Below, in pieces: positions 10,644 through 21,742 of a DNA stretch of 45,571 bases (within the stretch, counting starts at the first letter, position 1; each line of letters opens with the position of its first letter). The DNA comes from Fragilariopsis cylindrus CCMP1102 (lineage: Eukaryota > Bacillariophyta > Bacillariophyceae > Bacillariales > Bacillariaceae): assembly GCA_900095095.1 (NCBI GenBank), contig FMBT01000576.1, forward strand, positions 1 through 45,571, read 5' to 3'. A program made the position numbers and the translations under genes. Under the pieces are notes generated by a model that saw nothing but the letters and a program-made list of their open reading frames with translations, had not been told where the DNA came from and did not search any database.

Positions 10644-11552
10644 CTTACTTCTTTTATTTCTTTTTTCCTTTTCGCTCTGCTATTATGATTCTCTTAAAAA
10701 ATCTGTCGTCTGTATTCTAAAAAAAAATGCGCCCCGCCCCCCATATCAGAACTCATTTTACTGAACTTATTAAACCCTATCAGAAAGATCCATGCAATCG
10801 ATTGATTCGAAATGATAATGATGGTAGTTATTATCTTGATCCACAATTATAATTACAATTACAAGCATGATAAAGAGATATAGAATACTAGATATAGAAT
10901 AAAACAGAACAGAAATTGCAAATGATATTCCTTTACCTCTATAATAATAATAGTATGTACCGTTTGATGATAATATGATATGATATGTAGATCATGTTTA
11001 CTTCCTCAATGACGAAATTTGCAAGGAGGATGAGGGAAACTTGTGGTGACTTTAACCCTCTATTTTGTGAGTAGATCTTAATATTTTAATTAAGGTTTTA
11101 AAAGATATGATTTTTAGGTTAGATTTGAAAATTTCCTCCCTAAGAGAGGCGGGGCGCGCGCGCGATTGATGACCGTTGGAGAGTTTTTTTTTCCTGCTTG
11201 GAAGAAAGTGTTTTCATGTGCTGGCTAGCTGTCGTGTGTGGTGATCTCACTTTCTTGTGGCTGTTACCGTACAAAGAGGTGGACATACATACACACACAC
11301 ACACCCACACACACACACACAGACTCAAGGAAGACAACTCAACTCAACATCAAACTCAACGCAAAAGCAAATTTGTATGGCAATCAATCATAACAATACC
11401 TACAATAGAGATATAACGGCACTGTATTAATTGACTCGACTTGACTCCACTCGACTCGTACTCGTCTCCCGGGCCTTTCTTCAATCGTTTTATTTATTTA
11501 TTTATTTATTTAATCCCTCTATTGTGTAACTTTAGCCTTTGATCATAGCCTA
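10596..11552. other. spacer with poly-A, dispersed element and microsatellites
   Basis: No gene seen. It contains a run of 26 A at 10613-10638, copy 2 of the dispersed element (11119-11260), an AC run (about 11287-11321) and a TTTA tetramer run (about 11489-11512) before the next start. Confidence 0.65.
11119..11260 (+). repeat. dispersed element, copy 2
   Basis: Same orientation and block order as 8379-8517: TTAGATTTGAAAATTTCC, AGAGAGGCGGGG, CGCGCGCG, GATGACCGTTGGAGAG, T-run, CCTGCTTGGAA, then GCTGTCGT. Strongly similar with small indels. Confidence 0.8.
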
Positions 11553-12025
11553 ATGGTGAATGTGAATCTGAATCAGATGCAACCATCAGCATCCGCATCA
11601 GCATCCGCATTAACATCATCGATGACGAAGAATAAAACAAATCAAACAAAGACAAGATCAAGATTATTGAATAGAAGTACTATTATTGGTATAATATTTT
11701 TACTTATTATTTGTGATATAATCTTTAATAGTAATATTAATACCAATACCAATACGAATACGAATAGTAAGGCAACGTCAACGTCAACTACTTCAACTGT
11801 GGATCGAGGACGAGAAGATTCTACTACTACTACTACTACTTCCAGTACTACTTCCAGTACTACTACTACTACTACTTCTCCAAAAACTGTACTACAACAA
11901 GTACGATTTGTATTTATTGTTAGTATACGAGATAGGAGTAGTAGTCATAAAGTATTGGAAGAATTAGGAATTGGATCACCCATTCATCAGCAATTATTAA
12001 ACTTAAAATTACCACCGCCGGTATT

Positions 12026-12057
<32 letters not shown>

Positions 12058-14746
12058 TGATTCAAAAGAAAAATCAGAATCAGAATCCACAAGAATCTGA
12101 ATCTAATAAATCATTGTATCGGATAATAAATCAATCATTTCAATTCTTATTTTCCATTGGATCATCATCCAGGCTCAACTTAAAGAAAGGAAAGAAAGGA
12201 AAGAAAGGCAAGAAATCGAAATTGAAAGATAATAATCTTTGGAAGTTATATGAAGATTCGTATCAAGAGTTAATTATCGGATTGAAAACATTCAGTGACA
12301 GCTATAGTAGTAGTAGAAGTCAACATCAACTAGTATCATTGCAGAATGAAAAAGAAAACAATAACAAAGACGAATCTGAATCTTCCTCTTCATCATCATC
12401 ATCATCATCATCATTCATTGATATACCATTGAATGTATTTATTCCAACTAGAAGTCCTCGTACCGCCACGTCAACATCATCATCAACAACATCAACAAAC
12501 ACATCAACATCATTATTGCTAACATCACAATCCTATATGGAGTCAAATGATTATCATTTATCATATCCATTTGGTTTGAATGTACGACAATGGAATGAAT
12601 ATCCCAATTTAGATCTATATTATAATATATGTACTGCTGCTAATGTATCTTGTGGTCATATTTATTTACATAATAGTAATACTAATAGTAAGAGTAATCC
12701 ACATACTATTAGTTCACATAGTTCGCATAATACCGGATATAATTCGCAACAAAATGGAATAGAAGATGTTGTATCACAATTTTTAAAATCATCATCAGCG
12801 GACGATGATGAAGAGGGAAAAGAATCGGCACATTCCCAAAATTATAAATACGATCATTTTAGTAAACAACAGCAGACACAACAACAACATGATCATGATC
12901 ATGATGATGATCAATTATTATATTATAATTATAAATTTTACCATGGTTATTATCAAATAATAGAAATGCAATTACAGAAACATTCATTGAAATTGATTGA
13001 CTGTTTGGATATATCCACTATTATGAATATGAAGATAATGTCGGATAGTACGAATAAGAAGATGAATACCGATAAGAATATGAATATGTTGTGGATAGAA
13101 ACAGTTCGGAATTTATTTGGATTTGACACCACCAAAAATCTAATGAATCATCTTGAAAATTATTTTTTCAATTCCAATTCCAACAACAAGAATAATAATA
13201 ATAATAATAATAATGACAGTACTACGCCAAAGCCAACATCAGTAACTAATTTTTTCTCAGATATAGTAGAAGAAACCTATTTACGTACTCTACGGACGTG
13301 TCCACAGCAACTGCTACAGCAAAAGGGCCATCGTTCCCCTCCTCCTGCTGATAACGCCAATGATGCTAACGATAGTAGTAGTAGTAGTAGTAGTAATGAT
13401 AATACCAATGGTAACACCACCACTGATGAAATTATTATCCAGAATGAAGAATTCAATAGTCCCTTGAAGTATTTCCTTGTGATTGGTATTGAAGGTACGT
13501 ACAATGTACAGTACACCGTACATGTATGGAACGGACAATGTATTATAGGAGCGACAATATATGATTTTCTCCGTGACGTTACTGTTCTGTTTTTTTTCAT
13601 CCTTTCAATTTTCACATACACAACGCACGATAAACAACACACATACATACACACACCCATATATATTATACCACCTCACTCTTCATTCGTACACTTTTCA
13701 TTTTGTCGTTACAAAATAATGTAATATATAGGTACGGGTCATCACTTTTTGACGGGCTTATTTAGTGGTGCACCATTTGCAATACAAAATAGTCATTCGA
13801 ATATATCAACACAAGTTGTTGTTGAGTCAAAATATATACACAAAAATTTTAAAAGGAAAGCAATGTCACTAGCACAATTAGATAGTGCCATCAATTCATT
13901 TCAATACAACCAAATTTTCCATTCGTTTGTGGAATTATTTCAGAGAGAAAATGAAATTGTAAAGAAGGACCTATTACGAATACAACAGCAACCAACAACA
14001 ACCAATACAACAAACAGCAGCAACTACAGTATAGAACTATGCCATTGAACTGTAATATGAATCGGATGGGTATGGCATCGTATCCAGTTGGTTTTGATAC
14101 AAATATAGCAGCTACAAAAAAATACAATAATCCAAATTTGAATAAAAATAAATTAGGTGAAGTACGGTCAATGGTATATCCGACTATTGATTTGATATAT
14201 AAGGCATGCAATGAAGCCAAGGTTGATTGTGGACATTTGTATTTATATCGTCCACCCGATCAAGTATTACAATCAACTATTTCCAATCGTCATTACCATA
14301 ATAGTATATTGGAGGCAATTCAATTATATACAACATTCCTTCAACGGATTGAATCTGATTTACGGAACTATTCGCATCGGAATTGGGGATGTATTGGATT
14401 ATACGATGATGATCTAGTAGATGCTTTATCAGCCTTTGATAACAAGGATATTTATAGTAATAGTAGTAGTACAAGTCAAAGTACTACTGCTACTAATTAT
14501 CCATTATGGTTTAATATTACTCCTGCATTACTTGGTTTTGATAATCCTACCGAATGGGCAAGGTATATGAAATCCAAATTAAAACCAACAACATCAACTG
14601 AATCAACACAAAAACAAAGAAAAGGAGGTAAATTTCAACAGAAACTCAATGATGAATATCAGCATTTACAAATTTATAAGATATTTGTGGAACAACATCA
14701 TCGAACAATACAAGCATGTAAGGAAAACATTGTCCCCATTGCATAA
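11553..14746 (+). CDS. internally duplicated P-loop (GTGHH) protein, type II membrane
   Basis: N-terminal anchor (residues about 44-58), Thr/Ser stem, then two related domains. Domain 2 (about 13455-14746) begins 'YFLVIGIEG|TGHHFLTGLFSGAP', a glycine-rich loop at the end of a beta strand. It continues with 'VRSMVYPTIDLIYKACNE', 'CGHLYLYR', 'LWFNITPALLGFDNPTEWARY' and 'FVEQHHRTIQACKENI'. Domain 1 (about 11880-13320) repeats the order: 'FVFIVSIRDRSSSHKVLEE', 'VRQWNEYPNLDLYYNIC', 'CGHIYLHN', 'LWIETVRNLFGFDTTKNLMNH', 'IVEETYLRTLRTCPQQL'. The GTGHH loop is lost in domain 1. Intron 13495-13731 (GTACGT...ATATAG) splits the glycine codon of the loop. One frameshift is needed near 14030, between exon 2 and 'NRMGMASYPVGFD'. 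The loop suggests sulfotransferase- or nucleotide-binding ancestry, but this is inference. Confidence 0.7.
13495..13731 (+). other. intron in the duplicated-domain gene
   Basis: Exon 1 ends GAAG, the donor is GTACGT, the acceptor is ATATATAG and exon 2 begins GTACGGGTCAT. GGTACG occurs at both boundaries. The join reads IGIEG-TGHHFL in phase 1. Confidence 0.8.
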
Positions 14747-14765
14747 AGTAGGTAGCACATGTACA

Positions 14766-15245
14766 TATATATATATATATATATTCCAAAAGGGCAAAAA
14801 CGAGAGTGGAAGAAATTTTTGACAGAAAGTGTCCGTGATGAGTAGATAGATTCATGCCAGGTTTGTTTGTTTGTTAATTAAAAACGTTAAATATGAACGT
14901 GGTTTATAGTCTTTTGATGGACTGACGGACGGACGCCTAACCTAAAATAAGATATTAATATTTATATATGAATTGATAGACTAACTAACTAACTAACTAA
15001 ACACTATAATACCAGTATCGCATAGGACTATGCATTCGTATGGTCCGTATATCATCCATCAACGTTATCTTTGCTATCTTTCTTTGCTTCGCTTCACTTC
15101 CTTCGCTTCACTTCGCTTCACTTCGCTTCACTTCGCTTCACTTCGCTTCACTTCGCTTCACTTCGCTTGCACGTTGTGTGCGCTTGTCATCTACGGTTGT
15201 TCTTTCATTTTTTTCCATTTGACTGACTGGTATATGTCTGTTTCT
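14766..15245 (-). repeat. long inverted repeat, right arm
   Basis: Reverse-complement partner of 7652-8130, beginning about 20 bases after the stop codon of the duplicated-domain gene. This copy has an expanded decamer (15101-15168) and a TTAG/CTAA-type run near 14980-15000. Confidence 0.85.
15101..15168 (+). repeat. CTTCGCTTCA decamer tandem repeat
   Basis: Nearly seven perfect copies of CTTCGCTTCA. The other arm of the inverted repeat has only about one unit at the matching place (near 7732-7744), so this is a later expansion. Confidence 0.9.
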
Positions 15246-16177
15246 GTGAACGAACCAGAGCCTCTATTAATCGGGGCTTTAGGTGGGTTAGTATATTTTA
15301 TGAGTATTCTTGTGTAGATGTTCCTGTCAAATTAATTGGTGTAGGAGCAATTTCCAACCAACAGTGACTATTTAATATTACAGTCCTTGATTGCATTTTT
15401 ACTATGTCATATTTTTGGAAACAGGGGTAAACTGTAAATAATAATAATAATAATAATAATAATAGTACATCTAATAGTAGTGTAGGTAGGTATTATTGAA
15501 AGAAAAGATTTATTTTTACAAACATGTTTTGTACCATTTACTGGTAATAAAAATGATTTCTTACGTCAACCATTATCAGATCCACCCCGAAAATGAATTA
15601 TTGACATCATTTATATAGAAGATCAAAAGTACATCTTTCAATAGAGCCATTATGTAATGTATATTGATGCATATATATATCTTATAATTTTCGTGCAAGC
15701 ATGGAAAGTCTTTAAAGAATATGTTACTAGAAGTAGTGTAGCAGTACTAGAGTACATTGGAGTAACGCACCGCACTACTGTCTGTGCGTCAAACGACGAC
15801 CAAGAAAACAATTTTCGAAAAGTCAGGAGCAGTCAGTCGTCAGTCAGTCAGGCAGTTCTTAGTTCGTATGTTACAAAGAGGATCCACGACTGAGTTCTGC
15901 TCTCTCTCGTCTTTATACAACCATACGTAATGACATCATGATCAATTGTACTAGCGTACGACCATTAAAAAGAAAGAAATGCTGCCAAGACAATACACCG
16001 TCGCAATATAGTATTTTCGCATGATTGCATTCTTGTTAAATTTATTACAATATTATCTCTTCTTATTGCTGCATCGATCGCGGATAATAGTATAATATAA
16101 TTTAATATAATATTACGATAACGATAACGATAACGATAACGCAACGCAACGATAACGACAACGATATCGCAAAAACG
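15246..16177. pseudogene. spacer with possible gene relic
   Basis: Short stretches look coding but are not joined in one frame: 'EPLLIGALGGLVYFMSIL' near 15255-15315, a poly-Asn stretch from an AAT run near 15438-15464, and 'CFVPFTGNKNDFLRQPLSDPP' near 15520-15585. This could be a decayed gene, but I do not recognise it. An ACGATA repeat (16114-16165) precedes the next gene. Confidence 0.25.
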
Positions 16178-18932
16178 ATGAATAATACGAAAAATTCGTA
16201 CTCGTCAGACGAGATGTTGGGGTTACGTTTCGGACTACCACCAACAACATCAGGAATAGGAACTGGAACTGGAACTGGAACAACTCTTCCTACTATTCCT
16301 ACTATCCTTTTGATCATCATGATAGTAATAATGGTAATAATAATATCAAAAAACAGAACAATGATGACGATTATAATGACGAACTGCTGCTGGAAGACGA
16401 AGTATATAACGAAAATGAAAACGAAAATGAAGATTATTACAACGACGACGACGACGACGACGACGGCAACTATGATGCAGATCTACTTCCAATAATAGCA
16501 ATTGAATTAGAACGTTTAGTTGGATATATACCAACCTCCAATGAGGAAATTAATTCCATCAAGAATCAATTATTAACTGCAATGTGGATCAATTATAATA
16601 AAAGTTATAACAAAAGTAATAATATAATAAAATAATAATAATAATAATAAAAGTAGTAAAAGGACGTAGACAAAGATGATGTAACACAACACGTAGACGT
16701 AGATATAGACGAAAACAACAACGTAAACGAACCACCACCAGATTTTGATAATCAAATAAAAGAATTATTAGAGTCACGTGTGGCAAGATTTGGTCGTGTT
16801 GATGTTGCTGTAATACTGTAGATACTGTTCATGCTGAAGATAATGTTGATGCTGATGTTGATGCTGGATGTTGATGCTGATGTTGTAGGACTGAGAAAAA
16901 TAATAAAACTATTTAGAAATTCAATATCCATCCAAATAATATCAATAAAACAACAAAATAATGACAATACTACTGGTTCTGATTCTGATTCTGATTCTAA
17001 TTTTGATGATACAGCACAAATTTGGTATACAATATGTCAACTACAATATTTCTTAGATACTGAGATGTTAGAAGAATGTGAAGAAGAAGAAATGGGATCA
17101 GTAGAAGAGTATAATAGTAATAATAATAATAATAATACATCCGAATTAGATTTTTTATATAATTTATCCTATTATATACAATTAACATCCCAATCCATAC
17201 AATGGAAATTTTTTATGTGTCTTGAACTACAAAATATTCTAAAGGAAGAATTATTATATAAAAAATATACCATTTGGACTCGTAATGGTCGTACATCAAA
17301 ATTAGAATCCTTATATAAAGTCCGTGAAACATTAGTACATCGGAAAGAGGAAGTACAAAGAGAATATGACAAATTAAAGTTACAAAAAGAGAATGATATC
17401 AGAAAAGAGATGATTCTTTACGATCATAGTATTAAAAAACAAAAAAAACAAATACTACTACAACAACAGAATAATGACAATGGCAATGGCAACGACAACG
17501 ACTTGTCCAATACTACTAGTAATAAACAACAACAGGATCATCAAGATGATGATGATGACATAATGAATTTTCCGGAGGACTTTCAATTTCTTCTTGCACC
17601 AAAAAATCATGAGGAAACTAATTTATTATATGAAGAAGATGATTGGGGTGGTGCACTGGATGACGACGATGATAGTTATAGTGATAATTATAATAGTGAT
17701 AACAATAGTAATAGTGATGATGACGATGACGATGACGATGAATATGCTTACGCTGGTGGTGATGAAGACAACGTACAAGAAGAAGACAAGGTGGCACACA
17801 AACAACTAGAACAGCAACAGCAACTGACCAGCAGACACAGCAACAGAGACAGAGACAGATACAGCCAGACGACTGCTGTAAATGGAACTACTGATACTAC
17901 ACCAAGTATAATAAGTAGTCCAAATATAAATATAAGTCCATTTTTACGTAGTAGTAATAATCGTTCTCGTCAAAAACGTCTGAAAAAAAAAGAACGTGCT
18001 GAAATTAGACGGAAAGAAAGAGAACAAATTTTATTAAAAGAACAAACAAAAAGAAACGATCATGAAGAATATTTAAGACAAAAATATATGTCAAACAATA
18101 GTAACAATAACAATAACAATACTACTACTGACAACAGTAATAATCGTAATAATAATGGTAGACAATTAATATTATCACAAACATTATTAAATGCATTAAC
18201 CAAAAAGGTTATAAATATTGAAGAATTATTAGAATGTATACAAGATGAAGTATGGGCTGCTGAAGAAGAAGAAGAAGAAGATGTTGAGAAGAAAAAATTT
18301 CAAGAAGAAGTTGCTCAAGCGGCTGAACAAACTACTCAAGAAGAACAAGAACAAGCGAAACAATCTATGTCATTATTAGATCAAATATTAGCTATGGTAT
18401 TAGGTGGTTTGCCAATGTCAATGTCAATGAGATGTCAGATACTACTACTACAAATCTAGAAAAGGTACTACGAATACTACTACAGCTACAACGAATAATA
18501 CAGACACTACAAATTCGAATAGGACGACGAATCATTTCATTATATAAAAAAAGAACATCAATTTATTGTGAATGGATGGAAAACATATTTTGGTAGATTA
18601 CCACCTTCTCCTACATCATCTGCTGCTACTGCTACTACTTCTTCTTCTCCTTCTCCTACGTTAACAATAGCAACAATAACAGAAGTAGAAGATGACGTTA
18701 TAACCATGACTGCTGCTGCTGACAATGATGATGATGATGATGATGATGACGTTGTCGAGCAGATTGGTGTACGTATAATTGATGATGATGATGATGACGA
18801 CCACGATGATATTCCCCAGAAGTTACTCGTAATGATAATAATAGAAATAATAATAATACACCACAAGAACAAAGAATAGCATTAGGGATTATTGATAATG
18901 AAAAAGAAGAATGGGATTGTATGGAGGATTAA
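16178..18932 (+). CDS. unrecognised acidic low-complexity, coiled-coil protein, multiply frameshifted
   Basis: Protein-like segments follow each other on the plus strand in changing frames: 'SSDEMLGLRFGLPPT' (from 16178), 'LLPIIAIELERLVGYIPTS' (about 16485-16545), 'NQIKELLESRVARFGRVDVA' (about 16752-16811), then a long frame at 16880-18459. The long frame has 'SQSIQWKFFMCLELQNILK', a charged coiled coil (about 17330-17470), an Asp-rich block and a Lys/Glu-rich helix ('KKERAEIRRKEREQILLKE'). 'FIVNGWKTYFGRLPPSP' (18560-18615) and 'LGIIDNEKEEWDCMED' with stop at 18930-18932 give the C-terminus. Frame changes coincide with AAT, GAT and TGATGC microsatellites. No known domain is recognised. It could be a cytoskeletal or nuclear scaffold, but nothing in the sequence decides this. 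Confidence 0.45.
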
Positions 18933-19986
18933 ATTTATGAATAAAAAACAACAGTCCGTAGTAAGAGCAAGAAGAAGCAAACATCGCTCAAACAACCAAA
19001 CAATCAAACAACCAATCAAACCATATTCGATTGCAATGCTAATGTAAAAATCAATCGATATAATGTATATATTGAAAGGAAAAACTAACTAACAATAAAA
19101 TTGGGGTACAGTGCAGTGCAGTACAGTACATCCTCATATCATAGTCTAAGAATAACTAACACAAGTTAGTAAATAGTAGAGAACTGAACTCAATTATATT
19201 TATTATCTCCATTATGAATGTAGTCAAGTAAGTTTAGACGTCTTTAATAAGGACAACAGTACAGTACAGTACAGTTGTCAATAAGGTCTAAATGGTAGCG
19301 TAATACACTGTAATACAGTAGATTTATCAACTAGAGTAAAGTAACTGTTATTGTTGGGGGTAATTTAATTTAATTTAATCTTTAAATCTCATTTTTTTAA
19401 TAATTTTCTGTGGTCAATTGGTTAGATTTTAAGGATGGTTCTCCAGATTGAAAATTCCCCCACCATAACGGTGCACGGAGGAAGTAATACACAGTACAGT
19501 AGCTAACGTAGACGCTAATAGGCCCAATAGAGTTTTTTTCTTTGCTTGGATTGTTCACTTGTGTATGGAAATCAGCCAATCTAAGAAGAAATTGAGTTCC
19601 GGGGATCTATTCGAGTGGGTCGATTCTAATCGATCGATTTTATATCAGCGCGGGTGTGCGTTGCTTGTTGGGTGTGAGGCGTGTCATTGTAACTAACAAC
19701 AGCAAGTTTATTTTATCGTTACGGCGATAAGATAAAGCAAATAAAATAAAATACCGTTGTAAATACTTCCAGTACGCCACCATATGGCAATTGGAAATAC
19801 GACTCTGACAGACTATGATGCAGTCTTGCTAACGAGGTGTGGTAATTTTTTACAGCAAGGCACTCGACAAAGCGCCGCCAGTGTGACAAGTTGATACAAA
19901 ACAACAACTAGGGGTCAAATAGCAGGCAGCATCCTGATCTTTGAAGGGACGAAGTTGGTCAGATTCAATCACGAAAAAGCAAAATA
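18933..19986. other. spacer rich in TACAGTA words, with diverged dispersed element
   Basis: No gene seen. CAGTA pentamer runs occur near 19108-19128, 19256-19275 and 19487-19500, and TTTAA repeats near 19364-19380. A diverged third copy of the dispersed element lies at 19449-19560. Confidence 0.6.
19449..19560 (+). repeat. dispersed element, diverged copy 3
   Basis: It shares the frame of copies 1 and 2 (AGATTGAAAATTCCC at the start; GAGTTTTTTTC, TGCTTGGA and TGTTCAC at the end) but the GC-rich middle differs. Confidence 0.45.
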
Positions 19987-21124
19987 ATGATGAAGGCGGC
20001 TGTTTACAAGGAGTTCAATGGACCTATTACAATTATGTCCGTACCCAAACCGAAACTTAACTCGTCGACTTCTGTCATAGTTCAAGTGATGGCCACAGGT
20101 GTTTGCCGATCTGATTGGCACGGTTGGAAAGGACACGATGATGATATTAGGTCTCATGGATTTCCCTTTATACCAGGGCATGAAGTGAGTGGGATAGTCG
20201 TCGAAATCGGACAGTCCGTTAAGAAGCTAAAGATAGGTGATCCCGTTGCCATCCCTTTCATTTTATCTTGCGGCTCTTGTGCCGAGTGCCGTTTGAATAA
20301 AACTACAGTTTGCTTGAAACAGTCACAACCAGGTTTTACAATGTATGGAAGTTTTGCGGAGTATGTTGAGATAACCAGAGCTGATCGAAATTTGCGAATT
20401 CTACCGAAAGGAGTGACGTTCGTTGAGGCTGCAGCTCTAGGATGTAGATTCACTACCGCATATCGTGCTGTTGTCCAACAAGGGTTGGGAATAGTGGACG
20501 TGAATCAATGCAAGGATTTTCACAGCCTCGGAAGAAAATAAAAGTATGTGTATTCGGTTGCGGTGGTCTGGGACTTTCTTGCATCATGATTGCGAAGGCA
20601 TTTCAAGAGGAAGGAAATATAGAATGTATCATTGCTGTTGATGTATCCAAAAAAGCGTTAGATAAAGCTTTGACGTTGGGTGCAGATCATGTCGTCAATG
20701 CAGATTCACTTGGTATGAAGGAAGATGCAATTCGAAATATGGTTATGAAGTTCACAAATGGTCTTGGAGCAGATTTGACGATCGACGCTGCGGGATTTGC
20801 ATCAACATGTGAAAATGCAGTTCATACATGTAGGCGTGGGGGGAGAATGATTCAAGTTGGTCTTCCTATCGGGGGTCGCCCGCCTCAAATTCCTATGGGA
20901 GTTGTTGCTGGCAAAGAGCTCGAGATCATCGGCTCGCATGGTTTTGCAGCCAGCGATTTGCCCAATCTACTCAATTTTGTACGAAGCGGAAAACTCCAAG
21001 TGAGGAAGCTGTTGAGAATGAGGTAAGCTTGAGAGAGGGGGTTGAAGCACTCATGGCAATGGATAAATATAGTCCTCTTGGTATTACAGTAATCACAAGA
21101 TTCGATGATACGAGTCGACTCTAA
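19987..21124 (+). CDS. zinc-dependent alcohol dehydrogenase (MDR superfamily)
   Basis: It would oxidise an alcohol or reduce an aldehyde with NAD(P). The N-terminal GroES-like domain has the catalytic zinc ligand in 'GVCRSDWHGW' (Cys40), 'GHE' (residues 64-66) and the four structural-zinc cysteines CGSCAECRLNKTTVC (95, 98, 101, 109). The Rossmann part has the dinucleotide loop 'VFGCGGLGLSC', 'AVDVSKKAL' with the Asp expected for NAD preference, and 'GADLTIDAAGF'. The C-terminus is 'VSLREGVEALMAMDKYSPLGITVITRF', stop 21122-21124. There are two breaks: one between about 20480 and 20520 (first frame stops at 20541; the second continues with 'KKIKVCVFGCGG'), and one near 21007-21012, where one missing base would join 'RKL' to 'VENEVSLREG'. 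Total about 378 codons if joined, normal for the family. The substrate is unknown. Confidence 0.85.
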
Positions 21125-21742
21125 AGATATTTGAAGGAGTAAGTCAAAAAAATCATACATATAATTATACCATATGCTAGCTTGCGTCCGATAGATGCAT
21201 CGCGAGCTTTTCGACCCCAATCGCAGGCCAAAATTTTAGATCGCGAGTATACAGTAAATTCTACAGGCATGCTGGTTTAATCTAAATTCCTTTGAATCAA
21301 ACAACAATATGAAACAACAACTGCTGCTGCTGCTGTTGCGGCTGCTGTGCGTGTAACAACTATTTCTTGTCCCCTTCTTTGTAAATTTTTACATGTAAAT
21401 AAGTGGCAGCACAACAATCACTAGTGAATCCTCTCCTTCTGGCTAGCTGGTACATGATAGTTGGGTCTGATATTTATTTCTATTGGGCCAGAAAATAAGA
21501 AACAGCATCCAGAGCATTGCTGCTGAGTAGCATAGCATTTATTTATAGATGCATCTAGCTACTATATCCTGAAGCCATGTACAGTACCCCTTACTAATTC
21601 TGAAGATTACTTATACACAGTAATTACAGTACGTGTAAGTTACTTTTTATATATATTATGATTATTTATTCATTTACTGGCCGGCTGGCTGCGTAAGTAA
21701 GTTACACGGAACGAGAACGAGAATTACTATGTTACTACAGTA
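21125..21742. other. spacer, no gene seen
   Basis: AT-rich spacer between the convergent ADH and LRR genes. It contains TACAGTA words near 21580, 21620 and 21737. Nothing else supportable. Confidence 0.5.

Noticed and set aside
15101-15168. Regular decamer considered as a CRISPR-like array
   Set aside because: Units are contiguous with no spacers; the sequence is eukaryotic and this is a simple tandem repeat.
18558-18879. Overlapping frames on both strands of about 100 codons
   Set aside because: Only the plus-strand frame carries non-repeat protein sequence and it is taken as the C-terminal part of the gene at 16178-18932; the minus frame reflects GAT/ATC repeats.
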